From: Streptomyces sp. RPT161
GTDB lineage: Bacteria > Actinomycetota > Actinomycetes > Streptomycetales > Streptomycetaceae
Direction: 5' to 3'
NCBI RefSeq assembly: GCF_027533845.1
Contig: NZ_JAPZVN010000035.1
Coordinates: forward strand, 1 to 44,444
DNA length: 44,444 nt
Made by a program: the position numbers and the translations under genes. Shown here one piece after another: positions 33,470 through 41,902 of this stretch (within the stretch, counting starts at the first letter, position 1; each line of letters starts with the position of its first letter). The notes beneath the pieces are model-generated. The model was given only the letters and a program-made list of their open reading frames with translations. It searched no databases and was not told where the DNA came from.

Positions 33470-34831
33470 ATGAGCTCGGACCTGTCAAAGTCTGCGTACG
33501 ACCACCTGTGGATGCACTTCACGCGCATGTCGTCGTACGAGAACACCCCCGTACCGACCATCGTGCGCGGCGAGGGCACGTACGTCTACGACAGCAACGG
33601 CAAGAAGTACCTCGACGGCCTCGCCGGCCTGTTCGTCGTGCAGGCCGGCCACGGCCGCCGCGAGCTGGCCGAGGTCGCCGCGAAGCAGGCGTCGGAGCTG
33701 GCCTTCTTCCCGATCTGGTCGTACGCCCACCCAAAGGCGATCGAGCTGGCCGAGCGGCTGGCGCACCACGCGCCCGGCGACCTGAACAAGGTCTTCTTCA
33801 CCACCGGCGGTGGTGAAGCGGTCGAGACCGCCTGGAAGTTGGCGAAGCAGTACCACAAGCTGAAGGGCAACCACACCAAGTACAAGGTGATCTCCCGCGC
33901 GGTCGCCTACCACGGCACCCCGCAGGGCGCGCTGTCCATCACCGGACTGCCCGCGCTCAAGGCGCCGTTCGAACCACTGGTGCCCGGCGCGCACAAGGTC
34001 CCCAACACCAACATCTACCGCGCCCCGATCCACGGCGACGACCCGGAGGCGTTCGGCCGCTGGGCCGCCGACCAGATCGAGCAGCAGATCCTGTTCGAGG
34101 GCCCGGAGACCGTCGCCGCGGTCTTCCTTGAGCCGGTGCAGAACGCGGGCGGCTGCTTCCCGCCGCCGCCCGGGTACTTCCAGCGGGTCCGCGAGATCTG
34201 CGACCAGTACGACGTGCTGCTCGTCTCCGACGAGGTCATCTGCGCCTTCGGCCGCCTCGGCACGATGTTCGCGTGCGACAAGTTCGACTACGTGCCGGAC
34301 ATCATCACCTGCGCCAAGGGCATGACGTCCGGCTACTCGCCGATCGGCGCCGCGATCGTCTCGGACCGCGTCGCCGAGCCGTTCTACAAGCAGGACAACA
34401 CCTTCCTGCACGGCTACACCTTCGGCGGGCACCCGGTCTCCGCGGCGGTGGCGCTGGCCAACCTCGACATCTTCGAGCGCGAGGGCCTCAACCAGCACGT
34501 CCTGGACAACGAGTCGGCGTTCCTGAAGACCCTGCAGAAGCTGCACGACCTGCCGATCGTCGGCGACGTGCGCGGCAACGGATTCTTCTACGGCATCGAA
34601 CTGGTCAAGGACAAGGCCACCAAGGAGACCTTCACCGGCGAGGAGTGCGAGCGCCTGCTGTACGGCTTCGTCTCCAAGAAGCTGTTCGAGAACGGCCTGT
34701 ACTGCCGGGCCGACGACCGCGGCGACCCGGTGGTGCAGCTCGCCCCGCCGCTGATCTCCGACCAGTCCACCTTCGACGAGATCGAGCAGATCCTGCGCTC
34801 GGTGCTCGGCGAGGCGTGGACCAGGCTGTGA
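33470..34831 (+). CDS. Class III aminotransferase, putrescine/diamine:pyruvate type (SpuC-like)
   Basis: A 453-aa PLP enzyme of the omega-aminotransferase family. It has GGGEAVETAWKLAK, DEVICAFGRLG and the PLP Lys283 in CAKGMTSG. The N-terminal DHLWMHFTRM block and the overall pattern are those of the SpuC/putrescine aminotransferase branch rather than GabT. It would convert putrescine or a related diamine to an aminoaldehyde, using pyruvate or another 2-oxo acid. Start ATG 33470 is 2 nt after the Lrp stop, so coupling with Lrp is near certain. A strong terminator follows. The diamine preference cannot be fixed from sequence. Confidence 0.93.
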   Translation: MSSDLSKSAYDHLWMHFTRMSSYENTPVPTIVRGEGTYVYDSNGKKYLDGLAGLFVVQAGHGRRELAEVAAKQASELAFFPIWSYAHPKAIELAERLAHHAPGDLNKVFFTTGGGEAVETAWKLAKQYHKLKGNHTKYKVISRAVAYHGTPQGALSITGLPALKAPFEPLVPGAHKVPNTNIYRAPIHGDDPEAFGRWAADQIEQQILFEGPETVAAVFLEPVQNAGGCFPPPPGYFQRVREICDQYDVLLVSDEVICAFGRLGTMFACDKFDYVPDIITCAKGMTSGYSPIGAAIVSDRVAEPFYKQDNTFLHGYTFGGHPVSAAVALANLDIFEREGLNQHVLDNESAFLKTLQKLHDLPIVGDVRGNGFFYGIELVKDKATKETFTGEECERLLYGFVSKKLFENGLYCRADDRGDPVVQLAPPLISDQSTFDEIEQILRSVLGEAWTRL

Positions 34832-34897
34832 CCCGGCACGCGCGGCCGGCCTGATCCGGGCCGTCCGCTGCTCCACCGGGGCCGCCGGTCGTGACCG

Positions 34898-34933
34898 ATC
34901 CCCTTCGCACTCGTTCAACGGTGCGAAGGGGAT
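34898..34933 (+). terminator. Terminator of the lrp-aminotransferase operon
   Basis: A perfect 13-bp stem (ATCCCCTTCGCAC and its complement) with a 10-nt loop lies 66 nt after the aminotransferase stop, ahead of the ABC ATPase start (34990). The space from 34832 to 34989 otherwise contains no gene. Confidence 0.85.
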
Positions 34934-34989
34934 TCGTGCTTTCCCGGACCGGACTGTCCCGGCAACGACGAGCAGCGGAGGTGCGCGGC

Positions 34990-35724
34990 ATGGTGGCCCC
35001 GCCGGACAACGACGTGCTGTGGGGGCGCGGCCTGCGCCATTCCCATCAGGGTTCACCCGCCCTGCTCGGGGTCTCCGTCGGGGTGCGCGACGGAGAGATC
35101 CTGGGCATCGTCGGCCCGCGCGGCGCGGGCAAGACCACCTTGCTGAAGTGCCTGTCGGGGCAACTGGTGGCGGACGAGGGCGAGGTGTGGTTCAACAGCG
35201 CGCCGGTGCACACCCTGCCCGGCGCCGCCCGCGAGCGGCTGCGCCGGGAGTGCTTCGGGTGGGTGGGCAGCAGCCCGCAGCTGGTTCCGGAGCTGACCGC
35301 GTGGGAGAACGCGGCGCTGCCGCTGCTGCTGTCCGGCGCCACGCACCGCGCCGCGCGGAACTCCGCGCAGGAGTGGCTGGACCGGCTGGATGTCGGCGAG
35401 TGCGCGCGACGACGCCCAGGTGACCTGCTGCAGGCGCAGCGGCAGCGGGTGGCGGTCGCCCGGGCACTGGTGCCCCTGCCGGAGGTGATCTTCGCGGACG
35501 AGCCGACGGCGCCGCTGCACCGCGCCGATCGGGCGCAGGTGCTGCGCACGCTGACCGCGGCGGCCCGCACCCATGGCATCACCGTGCTGCTGGCCACCCA
35601 TGACCCCGAGGTCGCCGCGTTCACCGATCGGACCGTCGCGCTGGTGGACGGCCAGCGGGCAGCGGCCCTGCCGAACGGGCCGTGGCCGGAGGAGGGGGTG
35701 GCGCCGTGCTCAGCCTCCGCCTGA
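34990..35724 (+). CDS. ABC transporter ATP-binding protein with degenerate signature motif
   Basis: A 244-aa ABC ATPase of the LolD/MacB-like shape. Walker A GPRGAGKT is at residues 42-49. Walker B reads VIFADEPT (around 166-173) and the switch histidine is in LATHDPE. The signature normally reading LSGGQ is replaced by a segment in which no match is visible (LLQAQRQRVAVARAL). The ATG at 34990 has GGAGGT 7 nt upstream. It overlaps the permease gene by about 19 nt, so the two are coupled. It could be an inefficient or regulatory ATPase; no substrate is predictable. Confidence 0.85.
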   Translation: MVAPPDNDVLWGRGLRHSHQGSPALLGVSVGVRDGEILGIVGPRGAGKTTLLKCLSGQLVADEGEVWFNSAPVHTLPGAARERLRRECFGWVGSSPQLVPELTAWENAALPLLLSGATHRAARNSAQEWLDRLDVGECARRRPGDLLQAQRQRVAVARALVPLPEVIFADEPTAPLHRADRAQVLRTLTAAARTHGITVLLATHDPEVAAFTDRTVALVDGQRAAALPNGPWPEEGVAPCSASA

Positions 35725-36779
35725 TGCGCCGCGCGCGACCGCTGTCACTGCTGCGGCGGCTGCTGGTGGTCGCGGCGTCCGCGGGCACCGGATTCCTGCT
35801 GCTGGCCGCGGTCGGCCATGCGCTCGGTCATCCGCAGGACCCCTCCGCCGGACTGGTGCGGCTGGCCTGGTGCGTGGTGCCGCTGGCGACGGCGGTCCAT
35901 CTGACGGTCGCGGTGGCCCAGACCGAGACCGGGGAGCGGGCGCATCCCGGGCTGGTCGCGGCGGGTCTCGGCCGGTCGTGGCTGCCGGTGCTGGCCGCGG
36001 TGTCCACGGGGGTGAGCTGTCTGCTGGGCAGCCTGGTCGCGCTGGGGGTGTTCCTGTGGTTCCGCGAGCGGCTGGCGGGCGTGCTGCCGCTGCCGGTCGC
36101 CGGGATCGCCACGCTGCTGGTGGTGCTGCCGCTGGTGGGCGCCGCCGGGTCGTTGCTGGCGCTGCGGCGACGGCGGCGGGCGGCGACCGTCGCCGGGCTG
36201 CCGTGGGGTGTGGCGCTGACCGCGGCCGGCCTGGCCGTCGAGGTCTACGCCAGCCGCTGGACCCGCCCGGCCGCCGGTACCGCGCTGCCGCTGCCCGGCG
36301 GGCTCGGGGCGATCGCGCCCGCGGTACTGGTGGGTTGGGTCCTCACCGCCTCTGGTCTGGTGCTGGCCGGGCCGGGCCTGGTGCACTTCGGCGGACGGCT
36401 GCTGGCGGCCTTCCGGCCCGGTGCGGTACGGCTGTTGGCGGGGCGCACGTTGCAGACGCAGGCGGCGCGGGTGGGACGTCCGCTGGGGGTGCTGTGTGCG
36501 GTGGCGTCGGCGGCGCTGGCGGCGACCGTGCTGCACTCGGCGCGGCCGTTGGGGCCGCTGACCGGTCTGGGTGCGGCGCTGGTGCTGGCGTGTACGACGG
36601 CCACGGCGTGTACGGCGGCCACCGGTTCGGCGCAGGCCTGCGAGGTTCTGGAGGAACTGGCGGCCCCGGCCCGGGTGTTGCGCCTCGCGGCGCTGCTGCG
36701 GTTGCTGGTCGTACTCGCCGTGCTGGCACCGGTCACCTGGGCGGTCGGCCAACTGGCCGCCCTTCCCTTGGCGCGGTAG
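35706..36779 (+). CDS. ABC transporter membrane protein
   Basis: A 357-aa very hydrophobic, alanine/leucine/glycine-rich protein with about eight transmembrane segments: around residues 18-40, 50-70, 85-125 (two), 135-160, 170-190, 205-235 and 325-350. Only weak similarity to FtsX-type permeases can be seen, and the extracellular MacB core domain is absent. GTG 35706 has GGAGG upstream and overlaps the ATPase gene by 19 nt; the in-frame start at 35682 is less well supported. It forms a two-gene operon with the ATPase. No accessory or substrate-binding gene is adjacent, so its cargo is unknown. Confidence 0.8.
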   Translation: MLSLRLMRRARPLSLLRRLLVVAASAGTGFLLLAAVGHALGHPQDPSAGLVRLAWCVVPLATAVHLTVAVAQTETGERAHPGLVAAGLGRSWLPVLAAVSTGVSCLLGSLVALGVFLWFRERLAGVLPLPVAGIATLLVVLPLVGAAGSLLALRRRRRAATVAGLPWGVALTAAGLAVEVYASRWTRPAAGTALPLPGGLGAIAPAVLVGWVLTASGLVLAGPGLVHFGGRLLAAFRPGAVRLLAGRTLQTQAARVGRPLGVLCAVASAALAATVLHSARPLGPLTGLGAALVLACTTATACTAATGSAQACEVLEELAAPARVLRLAALLRLLVVLAVLAPVTWAVGQLAALPLAR

Positions 36780-36989
36780 CGGCTGGGGTTCACGGTCGGC
36801 GCGGCACCGCCGGACTGCGCCGTCGTGGTCGCGCGCCGCCGCTGCGCCCGTCCTTGAGGGCAAGCCCGCGAAGCCCGGCTGCGGCCCGGAAGTTCGGCCA
36901 TTGCGTCCGCACGACTGTGCGCCGCGGCGGCGAGCGGTTCCGGCATCGGAGTCCGGCGGTGCCCCCGGCCACGGGCACACGGCGCGGTG
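36780..36989. other. Intergenic region between convergent ABC permease and ecfT
   Basis: A 210-bp GC-rich spacer between convergent genes. I see no coding sequence of its own; long open frames through it are continuations of shadow frames. The only element is the short hairpin at 36959-36978. Confidence 0.5.
36959..36978 (-). terminator. Weak hairpin after ecfT
   Basis: GTGCCC / GGGCAC with an 8-nt loop lies about 11 nt past the ecfT stop on the minus strand. The stem is short, so this is only a candidate terminator. Confidence 0.4.
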
Positions 36990-37748
36990 TCAGCTGAAGA
37001 CCGGGTGGAAGGCGCCCGCCAGTACGCTCACCGTCACCGCGCCCGCGGCCAGGGCGGTGCTGACGGCGATGAAGGCGGCGTCCGCCGCGGTGAAGTGCTG
37101 GCGGCGGGCGCTGGTGCGCGGCACACCGGAGTCGAAGCCGCGGGCGTCCATCGCGGACGCCAGACGGGTGCCGCGCCGGATGGCGCCGACCAGCAGGGTG
37201 AACGTCGCCGAGGCGAACAACCGCAGCCGGGCGACCGGATTGCGCCCGGGGTCCACGCCGCGGGCCCGCCGCGCCGCGTTGATCAGCTGCCACTCCTGTC
37301 CGAGCAGCGGCACCAGCCGCCATGCGGCGAGCGTGCCGATGGCGAACCGTGCGGAGACCCGGGCGTTCTGGATGAGCGCGTCGGCGAGGTCGGTGGGGTC
37401 GGTGGTGGCGAAGACCAGTACGCCGGGCAGTGCCACCGCCACGATCCGCAGACCGAGTGCGAGGGCGTCGGTGAGGATGTGCTCGCGGTCGGCGGCGAAC
37501 AGGAAGAGGGTGACGACCGCGCCGAGCACGCTGACCAGCAGCGGCCAGGCGCGCCGGGCCAGTGCCGGGTAGCGGATGCCGAACAGCGGTACGACGGCGA
37601 GTTCCACGGCGAGCGCGATGCCCGGCGCGACCGGGTCGAGGCTGATGACCAGGGCGAGCGCGAAGACGGCCGCGGCGGCGAGCTTGGCGACCGGGTTGCG
37701 GCGGGCCAGTGGGGCCGCCGGGTCGGCGATGGGGGCGGTGCGGTTCAT
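36990..37748 (-). CDS. ecfT: ECF transporter transmembrane component (EcfT / YkoC-like)
   Basis: A 252-aa membrane protein with about five transmembrane segments in the N-terminal 150 residues. The two cytoplasmic coupling helices carry the characteristic Ala-Arg-Gly signatures INAARRARG and SAMDARGF, which dock to the ATPase. It is the last gene of the riboswitch-controlled unit; ATG 37748 overlaps the ATPase stop by 4 nt (ATGA), with no SD needed. Together with the dual ATPase and the YkoE-type S component it forms a complete group I ECF importer. Confidence 0.9.
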   Translation of the reverse strand: MNRTAPIADPAAPLARRNPVAKLAAAAVFALALVISLDPVAPGIALAVELAVVPLFGIRYPALARRAWPLLVSVLGAVVTLFLFAADREHILTDALALGLRIVAVALPGVLVFATTDPTDLADALIQNARVSARFAIGTLAAWRLVPLLGQEWQLINAARRARGVDPGRNPVARLRLFASATFTLLVGAIRRGTRLASAMDARGFDSGVPRTSARRQHFTAADAAFIAVSTALAAGAVTVSVLAGAFHPVFS

Positions 37749-39148
37749 GCGGCGGCCAACGGCTGTGGTTCCAGGCGCAGTTCGCGCGCGTCCAGGGCGG
37801 TGAGGAAGTCGGCGTCGTGGGTGACGGCGACGATGCCGTGGCCCTCGTCGCGCAACTGGGCGAGCAGCGCGACGAGTTCGGCCCAGGTGCGCCGGTCCTG
37901 GCCGAAGGTGGGCTCGTCCAGGATGAGCAGGCGGGGTGCGGCGGCCAGTGCGGTGGCGACCGACAGTCGGCGCTGTTCTCCGCCGGACAGGGTGTGCGGG
38001 TTGGCTTCGGCGAGGGCGTCGAGGCGTAGCCGTTGCAGGAGTTCGTCGATGCCGTCCGGTCGGGCGGCGCCGAGGGCGAGTTCGTCGCGCACCTTGGCGG
38101 TGACGAACTGGTGCTCGGGGTTCTGGAAGACCGATCCGATCCGCCGGGCCAGTGCGGGGGCCCGCCACTTGTGCGGCGGGGTGGCGGCATCGGCTCCGGC
38201 GAGTTCGCCGGTGGCGGTGATCCGGCCGCCGCTGGGGGTGAGCAGTCCGCCGAGCAGTAGGGCGAGGGTGGACTTGCCCGCACCGTTGGGTCCGAGGACG
38301 GCGAGCGCTTCGGCGGCCCGTACCGTGACCGGGCCCAGGTCGCGCAGGACCGGGCGGTAGCTGAGGGACTCGGCGCGCAGCAGGTCATCGCCGGGCGTCA
38401 GCCGCGCGGGGTGGGCGAGCACGGGGTGGTCCGGCACCCACACGCCGTCGGCGGCGAGTTGGTCGCCGTGGCGGGCGAAGACCTGCTCGGGCGGGCCGTC
38501 GGCGCGAATGCCGCCGCCGGGTTCGAGGACGATGACACGGTCGAGCTGCCCGGCGAGTTCGGCGATGCGGTGCTCGACGATGATCTGCGTGGTGTCCTCG
38601 ATTCCGGCGAGCACCTGGCGTACCAGGGCGGCTCCGGCCGGGTCGAGGTTGGCGGTGGGCTCGTCGAGCAGCAGCAGTCCGGGGCGGGTGACGAGTGCTC
38701 CGGCGAGGGCGAGCCGCTGCTGTTCGCCGCCGGACAGCGCGCCGGTGGACCGGTGAGGGCCGTAGGGGAAGCCGACGCGGCGCAGCGCGGCGTCGACCAG
38801 CGCCGGGATCCGGTCCGGCGGGGTGCCGCGGTTCTCCAGGCCGAAGGCGACGTCGTCGCCCGCGCGTTCCATGACCAGTTGGGACTGCGGGTCCTGGAAG
38901 ACGATCCCGGTACGGGGGCGGGCCTCGCGCGGGTCGAGCCCGTCGATCTCGATGCTGCCCTCGCGCTCACCGGAGTCGGGGGGAAGCAGTCCGGCGAGGG
39001 CGGCGAGCAGGGTGGACTTGCCCGCGCCGGACGGGCCGAGCAGGGCCACCCGTTCGCCGTGCCGGATCTCCAGGTCGACGCCGCGCACCGCCCATCGGCG
39101 GCGTCCGGCGTGCCGGTGGCCGAAGCCGCGCAGCCGTACCGTGCTCAT
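37745..39148 (-). CDS. ykoD: Dual-domain ECF transporter ATPase (EcfAA' fusion, YkoD-like)
   Basis: A 467-aa protein with two complete ABC ATPase domains fused. Domain 1 (about residues 1-230) has Walker A GPSGAGKST, signature LSGGE and LLLDEPT. Domain 2 (about 250-455) has GPNGAGKST, LSGGEQRR and LILDEPTFG. This two-in-one arrangement replaces the separate EcfA and EcfA' subunits found in many bacteria and is the YkoD form. GAGG lies 4 nt upstream of ATG 39148. The gap to ykoE is 6 nt and the overlap with ecfT is 4 nt. Confidence 0.93.
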   Translation of the reverse strand: MSTVRLRGFGHRHAGRRRWAVRGVDLEIRHGERVALLGPSGAGKSTLLAALAGLLPPDSGEREGSIEIDGLDPREARPRTGIVFQDPQSQLVMERAGDDVAFGLENRGTPPDRIPALVDAALRRVGFPYGPHRSTGALSGGEQQRLALAGALVTRPGLLLLDEPTANLDPAGAALVRQVLAGIEDTTQIIVEHRIAELAGQLDRVIVLEPGGGIRADGPPEQVFARHGDQLAADGVWVPDHPVLAHPARLTPGDDLLRAESLSYRPVLRDLGPVTVRAAEALAVLGPNGAGKSTLALLLGGLLTPSGGRITATGELAGADAATPPHKWRAPALARRIGSVFQNPEHQFVTAKVRDELALGAARPDGIDELLQRLRLDALAEANPHTLSGGEQRRLSVATALAAAPRLLILDEPTFGQDRRTWAELVALLAQLRDEGHGIVAVTHDADFLTALDARELRLEPQPLAAA

Positions 39149-39154
39149 CGGTCC

Positions 39155-39751
39155 TCAGACGGCGGCGCGTTCGCGGCCGGACGGGAACGGGTCCAGGGCG
39201 CCGGTCTGGGCGAGGGACTTGGTCAGCGCCAGGCTGCCCAGTCCCGCGATGGCGGCCGAGCTGATGGTGACCAGCACGGTGTAGCCGATCTGCCAGACCA
39301 GGGAGTCGGCCCCGTAGTACAGGGCGTTGTCCATCAGTGAGGCTGCGAGCCCGGCCAGCGCGCCGCCGGCCAGCGCGGTCGGCCAGCGCCACACCCGGTA
39401 GCCGGTGAACGCGAAGCCGAACTCACCGGCCATGCCCTGCAGCACCCCGTACAGCAGGGTGACCAGACCCCAGGGGGAGCCGAAGAAGGTGGCGACGGTG
39501 GCGGCGACCACCTCGCAGAAGATGCCCGCGCCGGGCTTGCGGATGACCAGCGGCCCGAGCACCGCGGGCACCAGCCACACACCGTAGATCAGTCCGCGGG
39601 CGGGCAGCGGTATGGCGCTGGCGACCCCGTCCCACAGCGAGTTCCACGCCCAGAACACCACGCCGAAGGCGGCGCCGAGGACGGCGGTGACCACGATGTC
39701 GACGGTGCGCCATCTGGTCGAGGGCAGACTGCTTGCGTTGGCCGAAGGCAT
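39155..39751 (-). CDS. ykoE: ECF transporter substrate-binding S component (YkoE-like, thiamine/HMP)
   Basis: A 198-aa integral membrane protein with about six transmembrane segments; the pattern LPARGLIYGVWLVPAVLGPLV and VWLGSPWG-like FFGSPWGLVTLLYG segments fit the YkoE S-component family. It would capture thiamine or its precursor (hydroxymethylpyrimidine). ATG 39751 has AAGGGAG, part of the TPP riboswitch, as its SD. Control by TPP is strong support for a thiamine-related substrate. It is the first gene of ykoE-ecfAA-ecfT. Confidence 0.9.
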   Translation of the reverse strand: MPSANASSLPSTRWRTVDIVVTAVLGAAFGVVFWAWNSLWDGVASAIPLPARGLIYGVWLVPAVLGPLVIRKPGAGIFCEVVAATVATFFGSPWGLVTLLYGVLQGMAGEFGFAFTGYRVWRWPTALAGGALAGLAASLMDNALYYGADSLVWQIGYTVLVTISSAAIAGLGSLALTKSLAQTGALDPFPSGRERAAV

Positions 39752-39757
39752 GGCCGA

Positions 39758-39842
39758 ACTCCCTTCGCCGGCATGACCCGGATCAGGTTCGAGGGTCTGC
39801 GGCCACCCGGCCGCACTCTCAGCGCTGGACGCGCTCCCCTGT
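39758..39842 (-). ncRNA. TPP riboswitch (THI element)
   Basis: On the minus strand the conserved THI-box parts occur in order: GGGGAGC at the 5' side, CTGAGAG, then a GC-rich P3 stem, the segment ACCCTCGAACCTGATC, and finally ATGCCGGCGAAGGGAG. The last block includes the ykoE SD, 9 nt before its ATG, so bound TPP would be expected to block translation initiation. This is a canonical TPP riboswitch. Confidence 0.95.
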
Positions 39843-39859
39843 CGGAAACGAACTCAGTT

Positions 39860-39871
39860 GCACATTTGTGC
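39860..39871. promoter_or_regulatory. Small palindrome upstream of the TPP riboswitch
   Basis: GCACA-tt-TGTGC is a perfect 5-bp inverted repeat in the 52-bp space between the riboswitch and the rlmN stop, where the ykoE promoter must be. A TATCGT-like sequence lies just beyond on the minus strand. Its role is not known. Confidence 0.3.
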
Positions 39872-39894
39872 GAAGCTACGATATCAGTGCGCCG

Positions 39895-41001
39895 TCAGCG
39901 CTCTGCAGCGGCAAGCTGCCCGCACGCTCCGTCGATCTCCTGGCCGCGGGTGTCCCGCACGGTCACCGGCACGCCGTGCGCCTCCAGCGCGCGGACGAAG
40001 GCCCGCTCGTCCTCGGGGCGGGACGCGGTCCACTTGGAGCCGGGGGTGGGGTTGAGCGGGATCAGGTTGACGTGCACCCGGTGGCCCTTGAGCAGTCGGC
40101 CCAGCAGATCGGCCCGCCACGCCTGGTCGTTGATGTCCTTGATCAGCGCGTACTCGATGGAGACCCGGCGGCCGGAGACCTCGGCGTAGTGCCAGGCGGC
40201 GTCGAGCACCTCGCGGACCTTCCACCGGGTGTTGACCGGCACCAGGGTGTCGCGCAGCTCGTCGTCGGGGGCGTGCAGGGAGAGCGCGAGACGGCACTTG
40301 AGGCCCTCGTCGGCGAACCGCAGCATGGCCGGGACGAGCCCGACCGTGGAGACGGTGATGCCGCGCTGCGACAGTCCCAGGCCGTCCGGCTCCGGGTCGG
40401 TCAGGCGGCGGATGGCGCCGATGACCCGGTTGTAGTTGGCCAGCGGCTCGCCCATGCCCATGAAGACGATGTTCGACAGCCGCGCCGGGCCGCCGGGGAT
40501 CTCACCGTCGCGCAGCGAACGCATTCCGGCGACGATCTGGTGCACGATCTCGGCGGTCGACAGGTTGCGCGTCAGACCCGCCTGACCGGTGGCGCAGAAC
40601 GGGCAGTTCATCCCGCACCCGGCCTGCGAGCTGATGCACATGGTGACCCGGTCCGGGTAGCGCATCAGCACGGACTCCACCAGCGTGCCGTCGAACAGCC
40701 GCCACAGCGTCTTGCGGGTGGTGTCGTCGTCGCACGATATGTGCCGGACCACCGACATCAGGTCGGGCAGCAGATCGGCGGCGAGCCTCTCGCGGGCCGC
40801 CGCCGGGATGTCGGTCCACTGCGCCGGATCGTCCGCGTAACGCGCGAAGTAGTGCTGCGAGAGCTGCTTGGCGCGAAACGGCTTCTCGCCGAGACCGGCG
40901 ACCGCCTCCCGGCGCTCGGCGGGGCTGAGGTCGGCAAGGTGCCGCGGGGGCTTCTTGGCCCCGCGCGGCGCTACGAAGGTGAGTTCTCCGGGTGCAGGCA
41001 T
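39895..41001 (-). CDS. rlmN: 23S rRNA (adenine-2503-C2)-methyltransferase
   Basis: A 368-aa radical-SAM enzyme that methylates A2503 of 23S rRNA (and A37 of some tRNAs). The [4Fe-4S] motif CX3CX2C is C129-G-M-N-C133-P-F-C136. The catalytic C-terminal Cys360 in DGACGQ, which is methylated during the reaction, is also present. ATG 41001 ([10 protein letters not shown]) is preferred over the longer in-frame start at 41109; the SD is weak (GGACGGA). Length is normal for RlmN. It lies upstream of the ykoE operon on the same strand, with 53 nt between. Confidence 0.95.
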   Translation of the reverse strand: MPAPGELTFVAPRGAKKPPRHLADLSPAERREAVAGLGEKPFRAKQLSQHYFARYADDPAQWTDIPAAARERLAADLLPDLMSVVRHISCDDDTTRKTLWRLFDGTLVESVLMRYPDRVTMCISSQAGCGMNCPFCATGQAGLTRNLSTAEIVHQIVAGMRSLRDGEIPGGPARLSNIVFMGMGEPLANYNRVIGAIRRLTDPEPDGLGLSQRGITVSTVGLVPAMLRFADEGLKCRLALSLHAPDDELRDTLVPVNTRWKVREVLDAAWHYAEVSGRRVSIEYALIKDINDQAWRADLLGRLLKGHRVHVNLIPLNPTPGSKWTASRPEDERAFVRALEAHGVPVTVRDTRGQEIDGACGQLAAAER

Positions 41002-41221
41002 GGTCCGTCCAGTGTCGCAGATCGTCTTTCGCGACCTGCGCCACTGCTGCTTCGTTGGGGCTGTCTCTGGTGGTTGTTGGTGGTCGCTGGGCCTCCTCGG
41101 ACGGCCCACAGACGGCCCAGCACCGAGCGGCGGACCAGGGAGAAAGCCCGATCCTGGCGCACTAGCGTGCCCGACGGCTCGGCACAGTACCTGCGAGTCT
41201 CCCGGCTACGCTCGCGCGGGA

Positions 41222-41250
41222 GCGCCCCGCGGCGCGTGGCCGCGAGGCGC
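41222..41250 (-). terminator. Terminator of the small secreted peptide gene
   Basis: GCGCC-c-CGCGG and CCGCG-a-GGCGC form an 11-position stem with one mismatch and a 7-nt loop, 11 nt past the stop codon. The rest of the 41002-41260 gap, which must contain the rlmN promoter, has no other clear element. Confidence 0.6.
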
Positions 41251-41260
41251 CTTGTGGGGG

Positions 41261-41470
41261 TTAGTCGATCTTCTCCCCGTTGTGCGTGCCGCCCTTGCAG
41301 ACGTTGTGCGCCAGATCGGGCGTTCCACCGCCCTGCGTGCACTGAGAAGGGGTGACGTAGGACGGGCCACCCCGTGCGGTGGCGGCGGTGGCGGTGGCGG
41401 CGCCCGTGAGGCCGAGTCCGGCGAGGGCTGCCGCGGCAATGACGGCGGCGAGGCTTCGTCGCATGCGCAT
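41261..41470 (-). CDS. Small secreted peptide of unknown function
   Basis: A 69-aa protein. ATG 41470 has AAGGGG upstream; ATG 41464 two codons in is an alternative. Residues 1-30 form a Sec signal peptide (MRMRR start, long Ala/Leu/Gly core, Ala-Thr-Ala). The mature part, about 38 residues, is polar and glycine-rich with two cysteines (TPSQCTQGG and HNVCKGG), which could form one disulfide. No family is recognised with certainty; similar small exported two-cysteine proteins exist in streptomycetes. A dyad (41525-41538) is present 55 bp upstream of the start. Confidence 0.65.
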   Translation of the reverse strand: MRMRRSLAAVIAAAALAGLGLTGAATATAATARGGPSYVTPSQCTQGGGTPDLAHNVCKGGTHNGEKID

Positions 41471-41524
41471 TTGGTTTCCCCTTTCACGGATTGCCTCGAT
41501 TGGGGCACTAGACAGCATGATCCT

Positions 41525-41538
41525 CACCCATGTGGGTG
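41525..41538. promoter_or_regulatory. Dyad upstream of the small secreted peptide gene
   Basis: CACCCA-tg-TGGGTG, perfect 6-bp arms, lies 55-68 bp upstream of the peptide ATG. Candidate operator. Confidence 0.4.
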
Positions 41539-41616
41539 GCACGTCATGTTGCGCCATTCGGGTGACAGTGCGGCGGGTGCAGGGTCGCTGACGCGACCCG
41601 TCGGACAGGCCCTAGA

Positions 41617-41648
41617 AGGCCCCCGGCGGCCGGAGCTGCCGGGGGCCT
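41617..41648 (-). terminator. Terminator hairpin after the HAD fragment
   Basis: An 11-bp stem (AGGCCCCCGGC and its complement) with a 10-nt loop lies 11 nt past the HAD stop codon. It is likely the original terminator of the now truncated phosphatase gene. Confidence 0.75.
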
Positions 41649-41659
41649 GTGCGCGCTCG

Positions 41660-41902
41660 TCACGCCAAAGCTTCGGCTACGGCACCCATGCTCGACGTGA
41701 TCGCGTCAGCACCGGCGGCACGGAGCGCCTCGGGCTTGTGGGACTTGTTGGCGAAGCCGATCGCCTTCACCCCGGCGGCATGGGCAGCTTCGACATCCGT
41801 CACAGAATCGCCGATCAGCACGCATTCATCGGCACGCTTGCCCAGTGCACGCACTGCTCGGTGCACCGAGTAGGGGTCAGGCTTCATCCGCTCTGGCTGG
41901 CG
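41660..41902 (-). pseudogene. HAD-superfamily phosphatase, C-terminal fragment
   Basis: About 77 residues match only the last third of a HAD hydrolase of the phosphoglycolate phosphatase type: the conserved KPDP (motif III Lys) is at the very start, then LIGDSVTDVEAAHAAGVKAIGF (motif IV, Gly-Asp-x3-Asp) and a normal C-terminus. The DxDxT nucleophile motif, cap domain and motif II are missing. The frame stays open upstream to 42061 but reads as antisense of the primase remnant. The 5' part was replaced at about 41888-41935 by accessory DNA, so the enzyme is presumably inactive. Confidence 0.8.

Noticed and set aside
33485-35056. 523-codon antisense frame over the aminotransferase
   Set aside because: Codon-bias shadow; it crosses a strong terminator and two gene starts.
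36571-37572. 333-codon frame crossing the convergent ABC permease/ecfT gap
   Set aside because: It spans the ends of two well-supported genes in other frames and reads Arg/Ala/Pro-rich without homology.
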